Program-made: the position numbers and the translations under genes
From: Bradyrhizobium sp. Gha
GTDB lineage: Bacteria > Pseudomonadota > Alphaproteobacteria > Rhizobiales > Xanthobacteraceae
NCBI RefSeq assembly: GCF_900113735.1
Contig: NZ_FOQM01000016.1
Location: 62,001-126,000, forward strand
Direction: 5' to 3'
DNA: 64,000 nucleotides
Notes under the pieces: model-generated
The model's database searches: none
Told to the model about the DNA's origin: nothing
What the model saw: the letters and a program-made list of their open reading frames with translations, nothing else
Shown here: positions 32,631 through 40,191 of the stretch, piece by piece
How positions within the stretch are numbered: position 1 is the first letter of the stretch
Layout: every line of letters starts with the position of its first letter

Positions 32631-34076
32631 TCAGGCACTCTGAGCTGTTTTCACCACCACGACATTGGTGTCGTCATGCGGGGGAGGGAGGGCTCCGATG
32701 GCAACCTTCTCGATCTCGCTGGCGTGGCGTTTCAGGAAGTCGCGACGCATGCCGATTTCGTCGCGGACGAAGTCGTAGCCGAGCTTGAAGGTGTCGAGCC
32801 CGTCTGTGCTGATCGTGCCGTCGCGCAAGCCGATGATCGCGCCGCGCAAGATGCTCTCGAGCTCGTCCTGCAGACATTCGAGCTGATCCAGCGAATGCGC
32901 ATGCTCGATGCGTTCGCCGATATCGAGAATGGCGGTGGAGAGCTCGCTTGCCTTCTCCGGAGCGATGCGGGTGATCTTGGCGTAGATGGCGGCGAAGATC
33001 GAGCCGATGACGCTGAGCGCGGCTGCGCCCAGATACATCATGTCGCTATACTTATCCATGAACGACTTGGTGTCGTCGTTGATGTAGTCGGCCGCCCCCT
33101 GATGCGCCATCACGTAGGCGTCCTTCTCGACGGAGGCCGGTTCGATGTGCGTCGCAAAGCCGTCGTCGAGCCCGAGCGCGGACTTGTTCTCGTAGACGAT
33201 CCGCGCAATGTCGCCCGCGGTGGTCGCCGACATCCTGGATTGCGCGACGAGCAGCCATTCGAGGCCGATCGTGTCGAGATCGTCATCGGGAATTTCCGGC
33301 GAGGCGGACAGCGTGCCTGCCGACAGCGTCTCATCGGAGATACCGGGGAATTTGAGCGCCAGTGCCTTGGCCTCGTCGATCGCATTCAGCGTGAAGCCGC
33401 CGTGCCTGGCGACCTGCTCATAGGCCTTGTCGCGCACGGCCTTGGAGGCATGGACGATCGCAATCACCGCGCTGAAGCCGCCGGCCGGCGCGAACAACCT
33501 GTCCAACGTCGCGCCCTGCGGCCCCATCTGGATCCTCGCCGCGTCGGGACCGTCGGGGATGTCGAGCAGGCTGCGGACGAATGCGAGCGAAGAGTCGTTC
33601 TCGGCGAGAACCGCGACCTTCTTCTTTTTCAACTCGGCCAGCGCTTTGATCTTCTTGTTGCCGGCACCCAGCAGCAGCACGAGATCGTGCTCCAGGATCG
33701 CCAGCGTACGTGCTCGCAGCGGCACCTTGGCGTCGGTGCGGAGGACGGCAAGATCGGCCTGCCTACGATCGAATTGCGCGAGCGCCTTGGCGTTATCGGC
33801 ATTGTTGACGATCTTGATCCGGAAACGAGAGGCGTTGTTCTTCAGCAGCGTGGCGAGCTTGGTCGCGAACAGCGCCTCGTCGCTGTTGGGAGGGCCGACA
33901 GCAAAGGTCAGCGTCTCCGAATTGTGCAAGAGGGAGCGGCCGGCCCAGACGGTCGCAAGCGACAGCAGCAGGGTCAGCACGACATACAGCAGGACCTGCT
34001 GCTGATTGGTCTTGATGACCTTGGGGCGGCGCGGCGGTGGGAGCTCGGTCGACGAGGTCGGGCCTTCAGTACCCAT
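32631..34076 (-). CDS. Membrane-anchored TAXI-family solute-binding protein
   Basis: 481 residues. A membrane anchor at about residues 28-46 replaces a cleavable signal peptide. Residues about 55-330 form a TAXI/NMT1-type binding fold (LTFAVGPPNSDEALFATKLATLL, DLAVLRTDAKVPLRA, KKKVAVLAENDSS). A second membrane segment (about 345-368) is followed by a cytoplasmic tail of about 110 residues, predicted helical. TRAP-TAXI systems need a fused DctQM permease, which is absent here. The topology instead suggests a sensor or a scaffold. Confidence 0.8.
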   Translation of the reverse strand: MGTEGPTSSTELPPPRRPKVIKTNQQQVLLYVVLTLLLSLATVWAGRSLLHNSETLTFAVGPPNSDEALFATKLATLLKNNASRFRIKIVNNADNAKALAQFDRRQADLAVLRTDAKVPLRARTLAILEHDLVLLLGAGNKKIKALAELKKKKVAVLAENDSSLAFVRSLLDIPDGPDAARIQMGPQGATLDRLFAPAGGFSAVIAIVHASKAVRDKAYEQVARHGGFTLNAIDEAKALALKFPGISDETLSAGTLSASPEIPDDDLDTIGLEWLLVAQSRMSATTAGDIARIVYENKSALGLDDGFATHIEPASVEKDAYVMAHQGAADYINDDTKSFMDKYSDMMYLGAAALSVIGSIFAAIYAKITRIAPEKASELSTAILDIGERIEHAHSLDQLECLQDELESILRGAIIGLRDGTISTDGLDTFKLGYDFVRDEIGMRRDFLKRHASEIEKVAIGALPPPHDDTNVVVVKTAQSA

Positions 34077-34414
34077 GGCAGCCCCCTGGCCTTATTCCTG
34101 AAAGGGCGGGCGGCGCGGCCCCCGCCGGCGGCCTGCGCGAAAAATTTGCAAGCGTCTGAAAAATAAGAACGACAATCCGCAGCTTGGGAATGATAGCGCG
34201 CCGGCGAGAGAATGCAAATTCCGCGCCGGAGGTAACCTTACTCGACCGATCCGCGCCGCTTGGCCATCCTATTACCCTTTAGCCACAGTTCGCGATTTTC
34301 CGGTTCCCCCTAGCTGCATTCCGGCACGGGAGGTGTCATAAATCATCGGTCCCGATGACTTGACGGGTCCAAGAAGAAGTTGCGCTGAACGCTCCATTTT
34401 TTCTTTTCGGGTCA
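34077..34414. other. Intergenic region, nothing recognised
   Basis: About 340 bp between the divergent TAXI and DUF3307 genes. It contains the promoters of both, but no clear operator, terminator or RNA gene was identified. Confidence 0.5.
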
Positions 34415-34831
34415 ATGAGGGCGTCAGCTTTGTCGTTTCCACCCCTGTCATCGGCGGTTCCGGTCGAAGCGCTTATTGGCTGGATGTTGCTGCTCACCTT
34501 CAAGCACGTCATCGCCGATTTCGTCTTGCAGACGGCCTGGATGGCGCAAGGCAAGGACCAGAAGCACGGCTGGGCATTGCCGCTTCTGGTGCATTGCCTG
34601 ATTCATCTTGCGGTTGCGTTGCCGCTGATCCTGATCGCAGCGCCGAGATTCTGGTTCGTGGCTCTGATCGATTTCGTCATCCACATCACGATCGACCGGG
34701 CCAAGGGACTCGTCTCGGCCAATTTCGGCGTCAACCAGGAGCACCCCTGGTTCTGGACCCTGATCGGCGTCGACCAGGCGCTGCATCACCTGACCGGCTT
34801 CGGCCTCTCGATTTTCATGGCGGCGAACTGA
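34415..34831 (+). CDS. DUF3307 family membrane protein
   Basis: 138 residues, four predicted membrane segments. The family pattern is LIGWMLLLTFKHVIADFVLQTAWMAQGK, then HCLIHLAVALPLIL, DFVIHITIDRAKG and a C-terminal DQALHHLTGF. Several conserved His/Asp residues lie at membrane edges (HVIAD, HCLIH, HITID, DQALHH), hinting at metal binding. The first 20 residues could be untranslated if a downstream start is used. The function of the family is unknown. Confidence 0.78.
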   Translation: MRASALSFPPLSSAVPVEALIGWMLLLTFKHVIADFVLQTAWMAQGKDQKHGWALPLLVHCLIHLAVALPLILIAAPRFWFVALIDFVIHITIDRAKGLVSANFGVNQEHPWFWTLIGVDQALHHLTGFGLSIFMAAN

Positions 34832-35023
34832 GGCTCAAGACTCATCCTGAGAGCCCGCCGAATGCCGGCATCTCGAAGGATGGCTGCAACCCCGTATTCA
34901 ACCCGATAGGGCTCCCCTTGAATCGCGGCAGGATGGCAAGGACCCCGGGTGACTACCGCCCAGGGTGGTTAACCTTTCATTAGAGAATTGCGCTGCATCT
35001 TCCCTTCACGAGGGAGAACTGCA

Positions 35024-35422
35024 ATGTTTTCAAGCCGCGACGCTTATGAAAGCGATTTCTGCCCGGTTCGCGAAGAGCTCCTTGGCGAGATGTACCGCGC
35101 CAGCGAGGGTGGCCTGCCGAGGCTGATTGAGAGTGTTTCCCCTGACGCGCGCGCCAGGCTGGCGCTGTTTTGCTATCGCCGCAGCCACCTTCATTCGCTG
35201 GCCGTCGCGATCGCAGGAAGCTGCAGCGAGCGCGACCTGATCGAGAACGGCGGCCGTGTCGGCTCGACGCTCTATGCGCTGTCGCGCGGGAGCTCGGTCA
35301 AATCGTCACCGTCACTGTCGGGAGGCCGCAAGCCGATCACGCTGTCGACCAAGCCGCTCTCGGTGCTCGCACCGCTTGATGACGAAATCGACGACGAGAT
35401 CAGCGAAGCCGTTCCGGCCTAA
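35024..35422 (+). CDS. Hypothetical protein
   Basis: 132 residues from ATG 35024 (GGGAGAACTGCA upstream). The N-terminal two thirds look globular and helical (VREELLGEMYRASEGGLPRLIESVSPDARARLALFCYRRSHLHSLAVAIAGSCSERDL in outline), and the C terminus is low-complexity (SSVKSSPSLSGGRKP) with an acidic end. No family was recognised. A relation to small Bradyrhizobium-specific proteins is likely from style only. Confidence 0.65.
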   Translation: MFSSRDAYESDFCPVREELLGEMYRASEGGLPRLIESVSPDARARLALFCYRRSHLHSLAVAIAGSCSERDLIENGGRVGSTLYALSRGSSVKSSPSLSGGRKPITLSTKPLSVLAPLDDEIDDEISEAVPA

Positions 35423-35428
35423 GGGCTC

Positions 35429-35482
35429 TATTTGTTTGCGCATGATCCGGCGGAAAACCGCTGCACACTTTTCCGGATCATA
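35429..35482 (+). repeat. Dispersed Bradyrhizobium-type palindromic repeat, copy 2
   Basis: Begins TATTTGTTTGCG and contains the arms ATGATCCGG (35442-35450) and CCGGATCAT (35473-35481) around GGAAAACCGCTGCACACTT. It matches 17213-17267 and lies between converging genes, where it may serve as a terminator-like hairpin. Confidence 0.7.
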
Positions 35483-35810
35483 CGCTCTCGATCACAGGCA
35501 GCCCGAACTTTCGCCGCGCCATCGCGCATTCGGCATCGCCCGGCATGCAGGTGCGGCACACTTCGGGCCGCACTGCGTAGACGCCGCACGCGGTGGCTTT
35601 TCCAATTTCGCCCTGCAACGCCGAACAGCGATCGCCCTCGCAGCGCATCCCGGATTGACGCTCGTTGACGAGCGCCTCAGGGATCGCAGCGAGCTCCTCG
35701 TCGCTCTCGATCGAGAATCGCGGCCAGTTCTGCGAATAGCTGCAGCAGGCGCCGCAGCTCTGGCAACAGCTCGACAGATCGATGCTAGAGGTCTCGTCCA
35801 TCGCCGTCAC
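35478..35810 (-). CDS. YkgJ-like zinc/iron-chelating cysteine-cluster protein
   Basis: 110 residues. Cysteine clusters CCQSCGACCSYS near residue 17, CEGDRCSAL, CGVYAVRPEVCRTC and a final CAMARR match the CxxCxxCC-type metal-binding pattern of YkgJ-family proteins. The GTG at 35810 is preferred: AAAGGA is 5 bp upstream and GTGA overlaps the stop of the WYL gene. An ATG at 35801 is the alternative. It is the second gene of a two-gene operon with the WYL regulator. Confidence 0.8.
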   Translation of the reverse strand: MTAMDETSSIDLSSCCQSCGACCSYSQNWPRFSIESDEELAAIPEALVNERQSGMRCEGDRCSALQGEIGKATACGVYAVRPEVCRTCMPGDAECAMARRKFGLPVIESV

Positions 35811-36505
35811 GTGTCCTTTGGCGGCCCCCAGACCAGGCTCTGCCGCCATTTCGCGCGCAGCACGTCGCGCCTCTCGGGATATCTTTCGTCGAGATAGGTG
35901 GCGTCCACGACGCGGTCGGTGCGGAAGCTGCGGAAGTCGCTGCGCAGCTCGCACCACGCCGCAAGCAAACGCACGGCTTCGAGATAGCCGACCGAGATCG
36001 GCCAGATCATGCGCTCGCTGGAGCGGCCCTGCTCGTCGCGATAGCGCAGCATGATCTTCTTGCCTTCGTGGATCTGGGTGCGCGTGCGCGCCATGTCCAG
36101 CCGGTCCGGCTCCCTGTTCCAGCTCGGCCGTGCGCGGCTCGCCGGCTCCAGCACGAAGGGGCGCAGCCGCTCGGGCACGGTGTCGGCGATCTTGGCCATC
36201 AGATCTTCGGCCGCGCGTGCCAGCGTGGAATCGGCATGGCCGGCGACCCATTGCGCGCCCAGCACGGCCGCCTCGATCTCGTCAGGTGTCAGCATCAAGG
36301 GCGGCAGGTCAAAACCCTTCTCCAGGATGTAGCCCATGCCGGCTTCCCCGCGGATCGGCACACGCTGGCCCATCAGCGTTGCGATGTCGCGATAGATGGT
36401 GCGCTTCGACGTCTCGAGCTCGGCGGCAATCGCGTCCGCCGTCAGCGGCTTACGGGTGCGCCTCAGCACCTGGATGATCTGAAACAGCCGGTCGGCGCGT
36501 CTCAT
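35807..36505 (-). CDS. YafY-like transcriptional regulator with WYL domain
   Basis: 232 residues: N-terminal winged helix (RRADRLFQIIQVLRRTRKPLTADAIAAELETSKRTIYRDI in outline) and a WYL domain from about residue 140 (KIMLRYRDEQGRSSERMIWPISVGYLEAVRLLAAWCELR). It is shorter than the regulator at 28455 but of the same type. A palindrome upstream (36549-36570) resembles the operator near the other regulator. It may control itself, the YkgJ-like gene and the divergent small gene at 36618. Confidence 0.9.
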   Translation of the reverse strand: MRRADRLFQIIQVLRRTRKPLTADAIAAELETSKRTIYRDIATLMGQRVPIRGEAGMGYILEKGFDLPPLMLTPDEIEAAVLGAQWVAGHADSTLARAAEDLMAKIADTVPERLRPFVLEPASRARPSWNREPDRLDMARTRTQIHEGKKIMLRYRDEQGRSSERMIWPISVGYLEAVRLLAAWCELRSDFRSFRTDRVVDATYLDERYPERRDVLRAKWRQSLVWGPPKDT

Positions 36506-36548
36506 GACAATTCTCTCATCGGGGGCGGATCAGAAAATGGCGCGTGGC

Positions 36549-36570
36549 TGCTGACAGGATGTTGGCAGCA
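36549..36570. promoter_or_regulatory. Palindromic operator near WYL regulator
   Basis: Arms TGCTGACA and TGGCAGCA (7 of 8 pairs complementary) with a 6-bp spacer. It lies 44 bp upstream of the regulator start and 48 bp upstream of the divergent small gene. Its TGACAGGATGT core overlaps in sequence with the operator at 29488-29512. Confidence 0.55.
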
Positions 36571-36617
36571 GGGGAGTTCTATACCGGGACAACACATCGA
36601 CTGAAGAGGATTTGTCC

Positions 36618-36893
36618 ATGATCATTCCAAGCCATTTCGGTCCGGCCGGTCCGCTGTGGCGGGCACAGGCCTCACTGCACGGGTTGCCGTATGCCCGGGC
36701 CTTCAGCCGCCTGATGTTTTTCGATCTCACAATCGTCGACCTCCGCGTGGCGCTCGTGACCATGCTGGCACGCTCGCTGATCCGGGCTGCGGACGCGCTG
36801 GTCCGCCATGTCATGAGCCGCGCCTGGCAGGGGGCCCGTTTCGCAGAAGATATCACGGCTGCTGCCACCATGGTGGCAGCAGCGCGTCACTAG
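36618..36893 (+). CDS. Small hypothetical protein
   Basis: 91 residues from ATG 36618, with GAAGAGGA upstream. The first half is MIIPSHFGPAGPLWRAQASLH, followed by a helical, Arg- and Ala-rich region (FDLTIVDLRVALVTMLARSLIRAADALVRHVMSRAW) and an alanine-rich tail. The amphipathic stretch may associate with membranes. No family was recognised. It is divergent from the WYL regulator and 37 bp upstream of a GST gene, with which it may be cotranscribed. Confidence 0.6.
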   Translation: MIIPSHFGPAGPLWRAQASLHGLPYARAFSRLMFFDLTIVDLRVALVTMLARSLIRAADALVRHVMSRAWQGARFAEDITAAATMVAAARH

Positions 36894-36930
36894 GTTCCGT
36901 CAACTCTTTCGGTCGTTCAGGAGAGCTCGC

Positions 36931-37659
36931 ATGATCACGCTTTATGGCTTTGGCGCCGGCTTCGGCCTGCCGGAAATCAGCCCCTTCGTCACCAAGACGG
37001 AGGTGCAGCTCAAGATGGCGGGCTTGCCCTACCGGAAGGAGCGTGCGATGCCGCCGGCATCGCCGAAGGGGCAGCTGCCCTTCATCGACGATGGTGGCGA
37101 GGCCGTGGCCGATTCCACCTTCATCCGCGCCCATGTCGAGCGCCGCTACGGCTTCGATTTCGATGCCGGTCTCTCATTGCAGGAGCGCGCGCAGGCCTGG
37201 GCGTTCGAGCGCATGATCGAGCATCACGTCTATTGGGCGCTGGTCGGCGCACGCTGGGTCGATCCGACCAATTTCGCCAAGGGCCCTGCCCATTTCTTCG
37301 ACGGCGCGCCGGAACACAATCGCGAAAAATTGCGCGAGGATGCGCAGTTCCGCGTCGCCGAGAACTATCTACTCTCCGGGCTTGGTCGCCATGGACCCGA
37401 CGACGACGTCGAACTGGCGGTGCGTTCGGTGTTCGCATTGTCCGTGCAGCTCGGCGACAAGTCCTATCTGATGGGCAACAAGCCCAGTGGGGTCGATGCC
37501 ACGGCGTTCGGCGCGCTGGCCGGCATTTTGACGCCGTTCTTCGAATCGAGCCTGCGCGAGCGCGCGGAAGGATTTCCGAACCTCACCGCTTATGTCGACC
37601 GGATGATGGACATCTACTACCCGGAATTCGCCTGGACGCCGCTGCGGCAGGCGGCCTGA
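36931..37659 (+). CDS. Glutathione S-transferase family protein, metaxin-like
   Basis: 242 residues. The N terminus ITLYGFGAGFGLPEISPFVTKTEVQLKMAGLPYR and PKGQLPFIDDGGEAVADSTFI match the thioredoxin-like domain of the metaxin/failed-axon-connection GST subgroup. The C-terminal helical part ends in LTAYVDRMMDIYYPEF. The usual catalytic Tyr/Ser/Cys is not obvious. It is probably regulated with the WYL gene and the small gene upstream. The substrate is unknown. Confidence 0.85.
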   Translation: MITLYGFGAGFGLPEISPFVTKTEVQLKMAGLPYRKERAMPPASPKGQLPFIDDGGEAVADSTFIRAHVERRYGFDFDAGLSLQERAQAWAFERMIEHHVYWALVGARWVDPTNFAKGPAHFFDGAPEHNREKLREDAQFRVAENYLLSGLGRHGPDDDVELAVRSVFALSVQLGDKSYLMGNKPSGVDATAFGALAGILTPFFESSLRERAEGFPNLTAYVDRMMDIYYPEFAWTPLRQAA

Positions 37660-37684
37660 CGCGTACGCGGGCCGCAAAAAGAAA

Positions 37685-37709
37685 AGAGCCGGCCCTGTGG
37701 GCCGGCTCT
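37685..37709 (-). terminator. Rho-independent terminator (usable from both sides)
   Basis: Perfect 10-bp stem AGAGCCGGCC/GGCCGGCTCT with loop CTGTG; on the minus strand it is followed by CTTTTCTTTTTG. It ends the Liv-type binding-protein gene and probably also the GST gene. Confidence 0.85.
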
Positions 37710-37733
37710 CGTCGTTTCGGCAACGGCGGCTGC

Positions 37734-38885
37734 TTATTTCGCGAGCGTGTATTTGCCGTCCTTGACCGTCAGCAGTATGCGCGAGCGGTCGTCGAGGCCG
37801 TAGCGATCCTTTTCGGTGAAGTTGTAGACGCCCTGGCTGGCGGCCATCTCCCGCTCCGACAGCAGTGCCTGACGGATGGCATCGCGGAATTCCGGCGTGC
37901 CAGGCTTTGCGGTCTTCAGCGCAACAGGGATGACGCGCTTGAGGATCTCAAACGCATCGTAGGAATGGCCGGCGAACTGGCTGCGGCTGTTGGGGCCGTA
38001 TTTGGCCTCATAGGCGGAGTTCAGCGCCAATCCCGGCTTTTTGGTGAGGGCGCTGTCAGGCTGATCTTCGGGATCCATGACGGGGCCCGACGCCATCAGC
38101 ACGCCTTCGGCGGCCTTACCGGCGATACGGATGAAGTCCATGCTGGCCGCGCCGTGGGTCTGGTAGATCAGGCCCTGATAGCCGCGCTCGCGCAATTCGG
38201 TCTGCGGCAGTGCTGCGGCAGTGCCGGAGGCGCCAACCAGAATCGCGTCGGGATTGGCGGCGACGAGCTTCAGCACCTGTCCAGTGACCGAGGTATCCGG
38301 ACGTGCAAACCGCTCTTCGTCCGCGAGCGCGAGGCCCATCGGCACGCCCTGGGCCTTGAAATCGTTGAACCAGAGGTCGCCGTAGGAGTCGGAGTAGCCG
38401 ATATAGCCGACCGTCTTCACGTTATGCGCCTTCATGTGCTCATAGAGCACCTTGCCCATGATCGGAATCGGCTGTGGCATCGCCACGGACCACTTCATGC
38501 GCTCCGGGGTGATCGGAAAAGGCGCGAGCCCGAAATGCGGAATGCCGGCTTCATTGGCGACGTTCGAGACTGCGATCGTCGGCGGCGTCAGCGCCGATCC
38601 CATGATGATGTCCGCCTTGGACTCGGTCACGAAACGGCGGGCGTTGGTGGTCGCGGTGGTCGGATCGCCGCCGTCGTCGAGCACGATCACTTTCAGCGGC
38701 ACGCCGCCGATTGCCTTCGGCACGAATTCCAGCGCGTTGCGCTCGGGGATTCCGAGCGCGGCGCCCGGACCAGTTGTCGTGGTGGTGATGCCGATGGTGA
38801 TCTCGTTGGTCTGGGCCAGCGCGGGCAGAGCCGGCAGCGCCAGCGTCGCCGCCGCGATCGCGGCGGTCAGGTAACAGCGTTTCAT
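37734..38885 (-). CDS. Liv-type ABC transporter substrate-binding protein
   Basis: 383 residues with a signal peptide (ending PALPALAQ). Type I binding fold: EITIGITTTTTGPGAALGIPERNALEF, DDGGDPTTATTNARRFV and KTVGYIGYSDSYGDLWF. Family members near aromatic-acid genes often bind aromatic carboxylates rather than amino acids. It sits just downstream of the thioesterase-SDR-Fcs-crotonase run on the same strand (89-bp gap), so a hydroxycinnamate or related ligand is plausible. No permease or ATPase is nearby. Confidence 0.88.
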   Translation of the reverse strand: MKRCYLTAAIAAATLALPALPALAQTNEITIGITTTTTGPGAALGIPERNALEFVPKAIGGVPLKVIVLDDGGDPTTATTNARRFVTESKADIIMGSALTPPTIAVSNVANEAGIPHFGLAPFPITPERMKWSVAMPQPIPIMGKVLYEHMKAHNVKTVGYIGYSDSYGDLWFNDFKAQGVPMGLALADEERFARPDTSVTGQVLKLVAANPDAILVGASGTAAALPQTELRERGYQGLIYQTHGAASMDFIRIAGKAAEGVLMASGPVMDPEDQPDSALTKKPGLALNSAYEAKYGPNSRSQFAGHSYDAFEILKRVIPVALKTAKPGTPEFRDAIRQALLSEREMAASQGVYNFTEKDRYGLDDRSRILLTVKDGKYTLAK

Positions 38886-38974
38886 CAGTTCCTCCCTTGA
38901 CGTTTTTCCTTGAAAGCAGAATTCGGGGATGAGTTCAGCCCCGTCTTTTGTCGATGCGGCGATTTAGCTCCGGA

Positions 38975-39394
38975 CTAGCTTCCCGTGAATTTGGCGACCA
39001 TTTCCGGAGGGAATGGCGCCGACTTCAGTCTGTCGGGGTTGTCCGGGTCGCGGCCGACCAGAACACGCGTCTCGAACCCTTCGATGGCGAGCGCCTCGCC
39101 CTTGTAGACGTTGTGCTTCACCTCGAAGCTCGAGCGCTTGATGCTTTCGATCTTCGTCTCGATGGTGATCCAGTCGCCATAGGTCGAGGGGATGTAGAAC
39201 TTCGACCTGGTATCGACCATGGGGATGCCCACCAAGCCGTATTTGCGGACCAGGTCCTGCTTGGAGAAGCCGGCGACTTCGAACAGGGTTGACGTCGAAT
39301 CGTCGAACATCGCGAAGTAACGCGGATAGTAGACGATGTTGGCGGGGTCGCAGTCGCCCCACTGGATCTGGACGTCGCGCCGGTTCACGAACAT
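38975..39394 (-). CDS. 4-hydroxybenzoyl-CoA thioesterase-like protein
   Basis: 139 residues of the hotdog fold. The N-terminal motif QWGDCDPANIVYYPRYFAMFD contains the Asp (D16) at the position of the catalytic Asp17 of the Pseudomonas CBS3 4-hydroxybenzoyl-CoA thioesterase, whose surrounding sequence it follows closely. It lies 12 bp after the SDR gene in the aromatic acid operon and could release 4-hydroxybenzoate (or vanillate) from its CoA ester for PobA, encoded nearby. Confidence 0.87.
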   Translation of the reverse strand: MFVNRRDVQIQWGDCDPANIVYYPRYFAMFDDSTSTLFEVAGFSKQDLVRKYGLVGIPMVDTRSKFYIPSTYGDWITIETKIESIKRSSFEVKHNVYKGEALAIEGFETRVLVGRDPDNPDRLKSAPFPPEMVAKFTGS

Positions 39395-39406
39395 GCGTTG
39401 CGCGCC

Positions 39407-40168
39407 CTATTTCGGCGCCATGCGCAGCGAACCGTCGAGGCGCACCACTTCGCCGTTCAGGTAGGAGTTCTCGACCATGTGCAGCGCCAATGCCGCGAAC
39501 TCGTCAGCGTGGCCGAGCCGGCGCGGGAAGGGGATCGCCGCGGCAAGCGAGTCCTGGGCTTCCTGAGGCAGGTTGGCCAGCAGCGGCGTGAGGAACAGGC
39601 CGGGTGCAATGGTCAGCACGCGAACGCCGAACTGGGCGAGCTCGCGCGCGATCGGCAGCGTCATGCCGACGATGCCGCCCTTGGAGGCCGAATAGGCTGA
39701 CTGGCCGATCTGGCCGTCATAGGCGGCAACGGAGGCCGTGTTGATGATGACGCCGCGCTCGCCTGTTGCCTGCGGCTCGAGTTTGGACATCTCGGTCGCA
39801 GCGAGACGCAGCATGTTGAAGGTGCCGATCAGATTGACCTTGATCACCTTGTCGAAATCCGCAAGTGCCATCGGCCCGTCGCGACCAACCACGCGCTTCG
39901 CCACGCCGATGCCGGCGCAATTGACCAGCACGCGGGCCGGGCCGTGGGCCTTGGTCGCCTGTGCGATCGCAGCCTCAGCCGAGGCCGCATCGGAGACGTC
40001 GCAGGTCACGGCCACGCCCTTGATCTCGGCAGCAACGGTTTCCGCGAGCTTGGCATTGAGATCGCACACCGCGACCTTGGCGCCCTGCGCCGCCAGCTTT
40101 CGCGCGGTCGCCGCGCCAAGCCCAGATGCGCCGCCGGTGACGATGGCTGCCTGATCCTTCAACAACAT
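39407..40168 (-). CDS. SDR, 3-hydroxyacyl-CoA dehydrogenase type (HSD10-like)
   Basis: 253 residues. TGGASGLG (residues 11-18), CDLNA (Asp for NAD), NCAGIGVAKRV, INTASVAAYDGQIGQSAYSASKGG and a C-terminal YLNGEVVRLDGSLRMAPK are the pattern of type II 3-hydroxyacyl-CoA dehydrogenases. Next to feruloyl-CoA synthase and a crotonase, it could oxidise the 3-hydroxy-aryl-propanoyl-CoA formed by hydration. A thiolase for the next step is not in the window. Confidence 0.87.
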   Translation of the reverse strand: MLLKDQAAIVTGGASGLGAATARKLAAQGAKVAVCDLNAKLAETVAAEIKGVAVTCDVSDAASAEAAIAQATKAHGPARVLVNCAGIGVAKRVVGRDGPMALADFDKVIKVNLIGTFNMLRLAATEMSKLEPQATGERGVIINTASVAAYDGQIGQSAYSASKGGIVGMTLPIARELAQFGVRVLTIAPGLFLTPLLANLPQEAQDSLAAAIPFPRRLGHADEFAALALHMVENSYLNGEVVRLDGSLRMAPK

Positions 40169-40191
40169 GGCGTTCTCCTTCGATGAATTCT

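Noticed and set aside
34210..34260. GTAACC as a second SigF-type promoter near 34.2 kb
   Set aside because: The expected CGAA does not follow at 16 bp, so the match is only partial.
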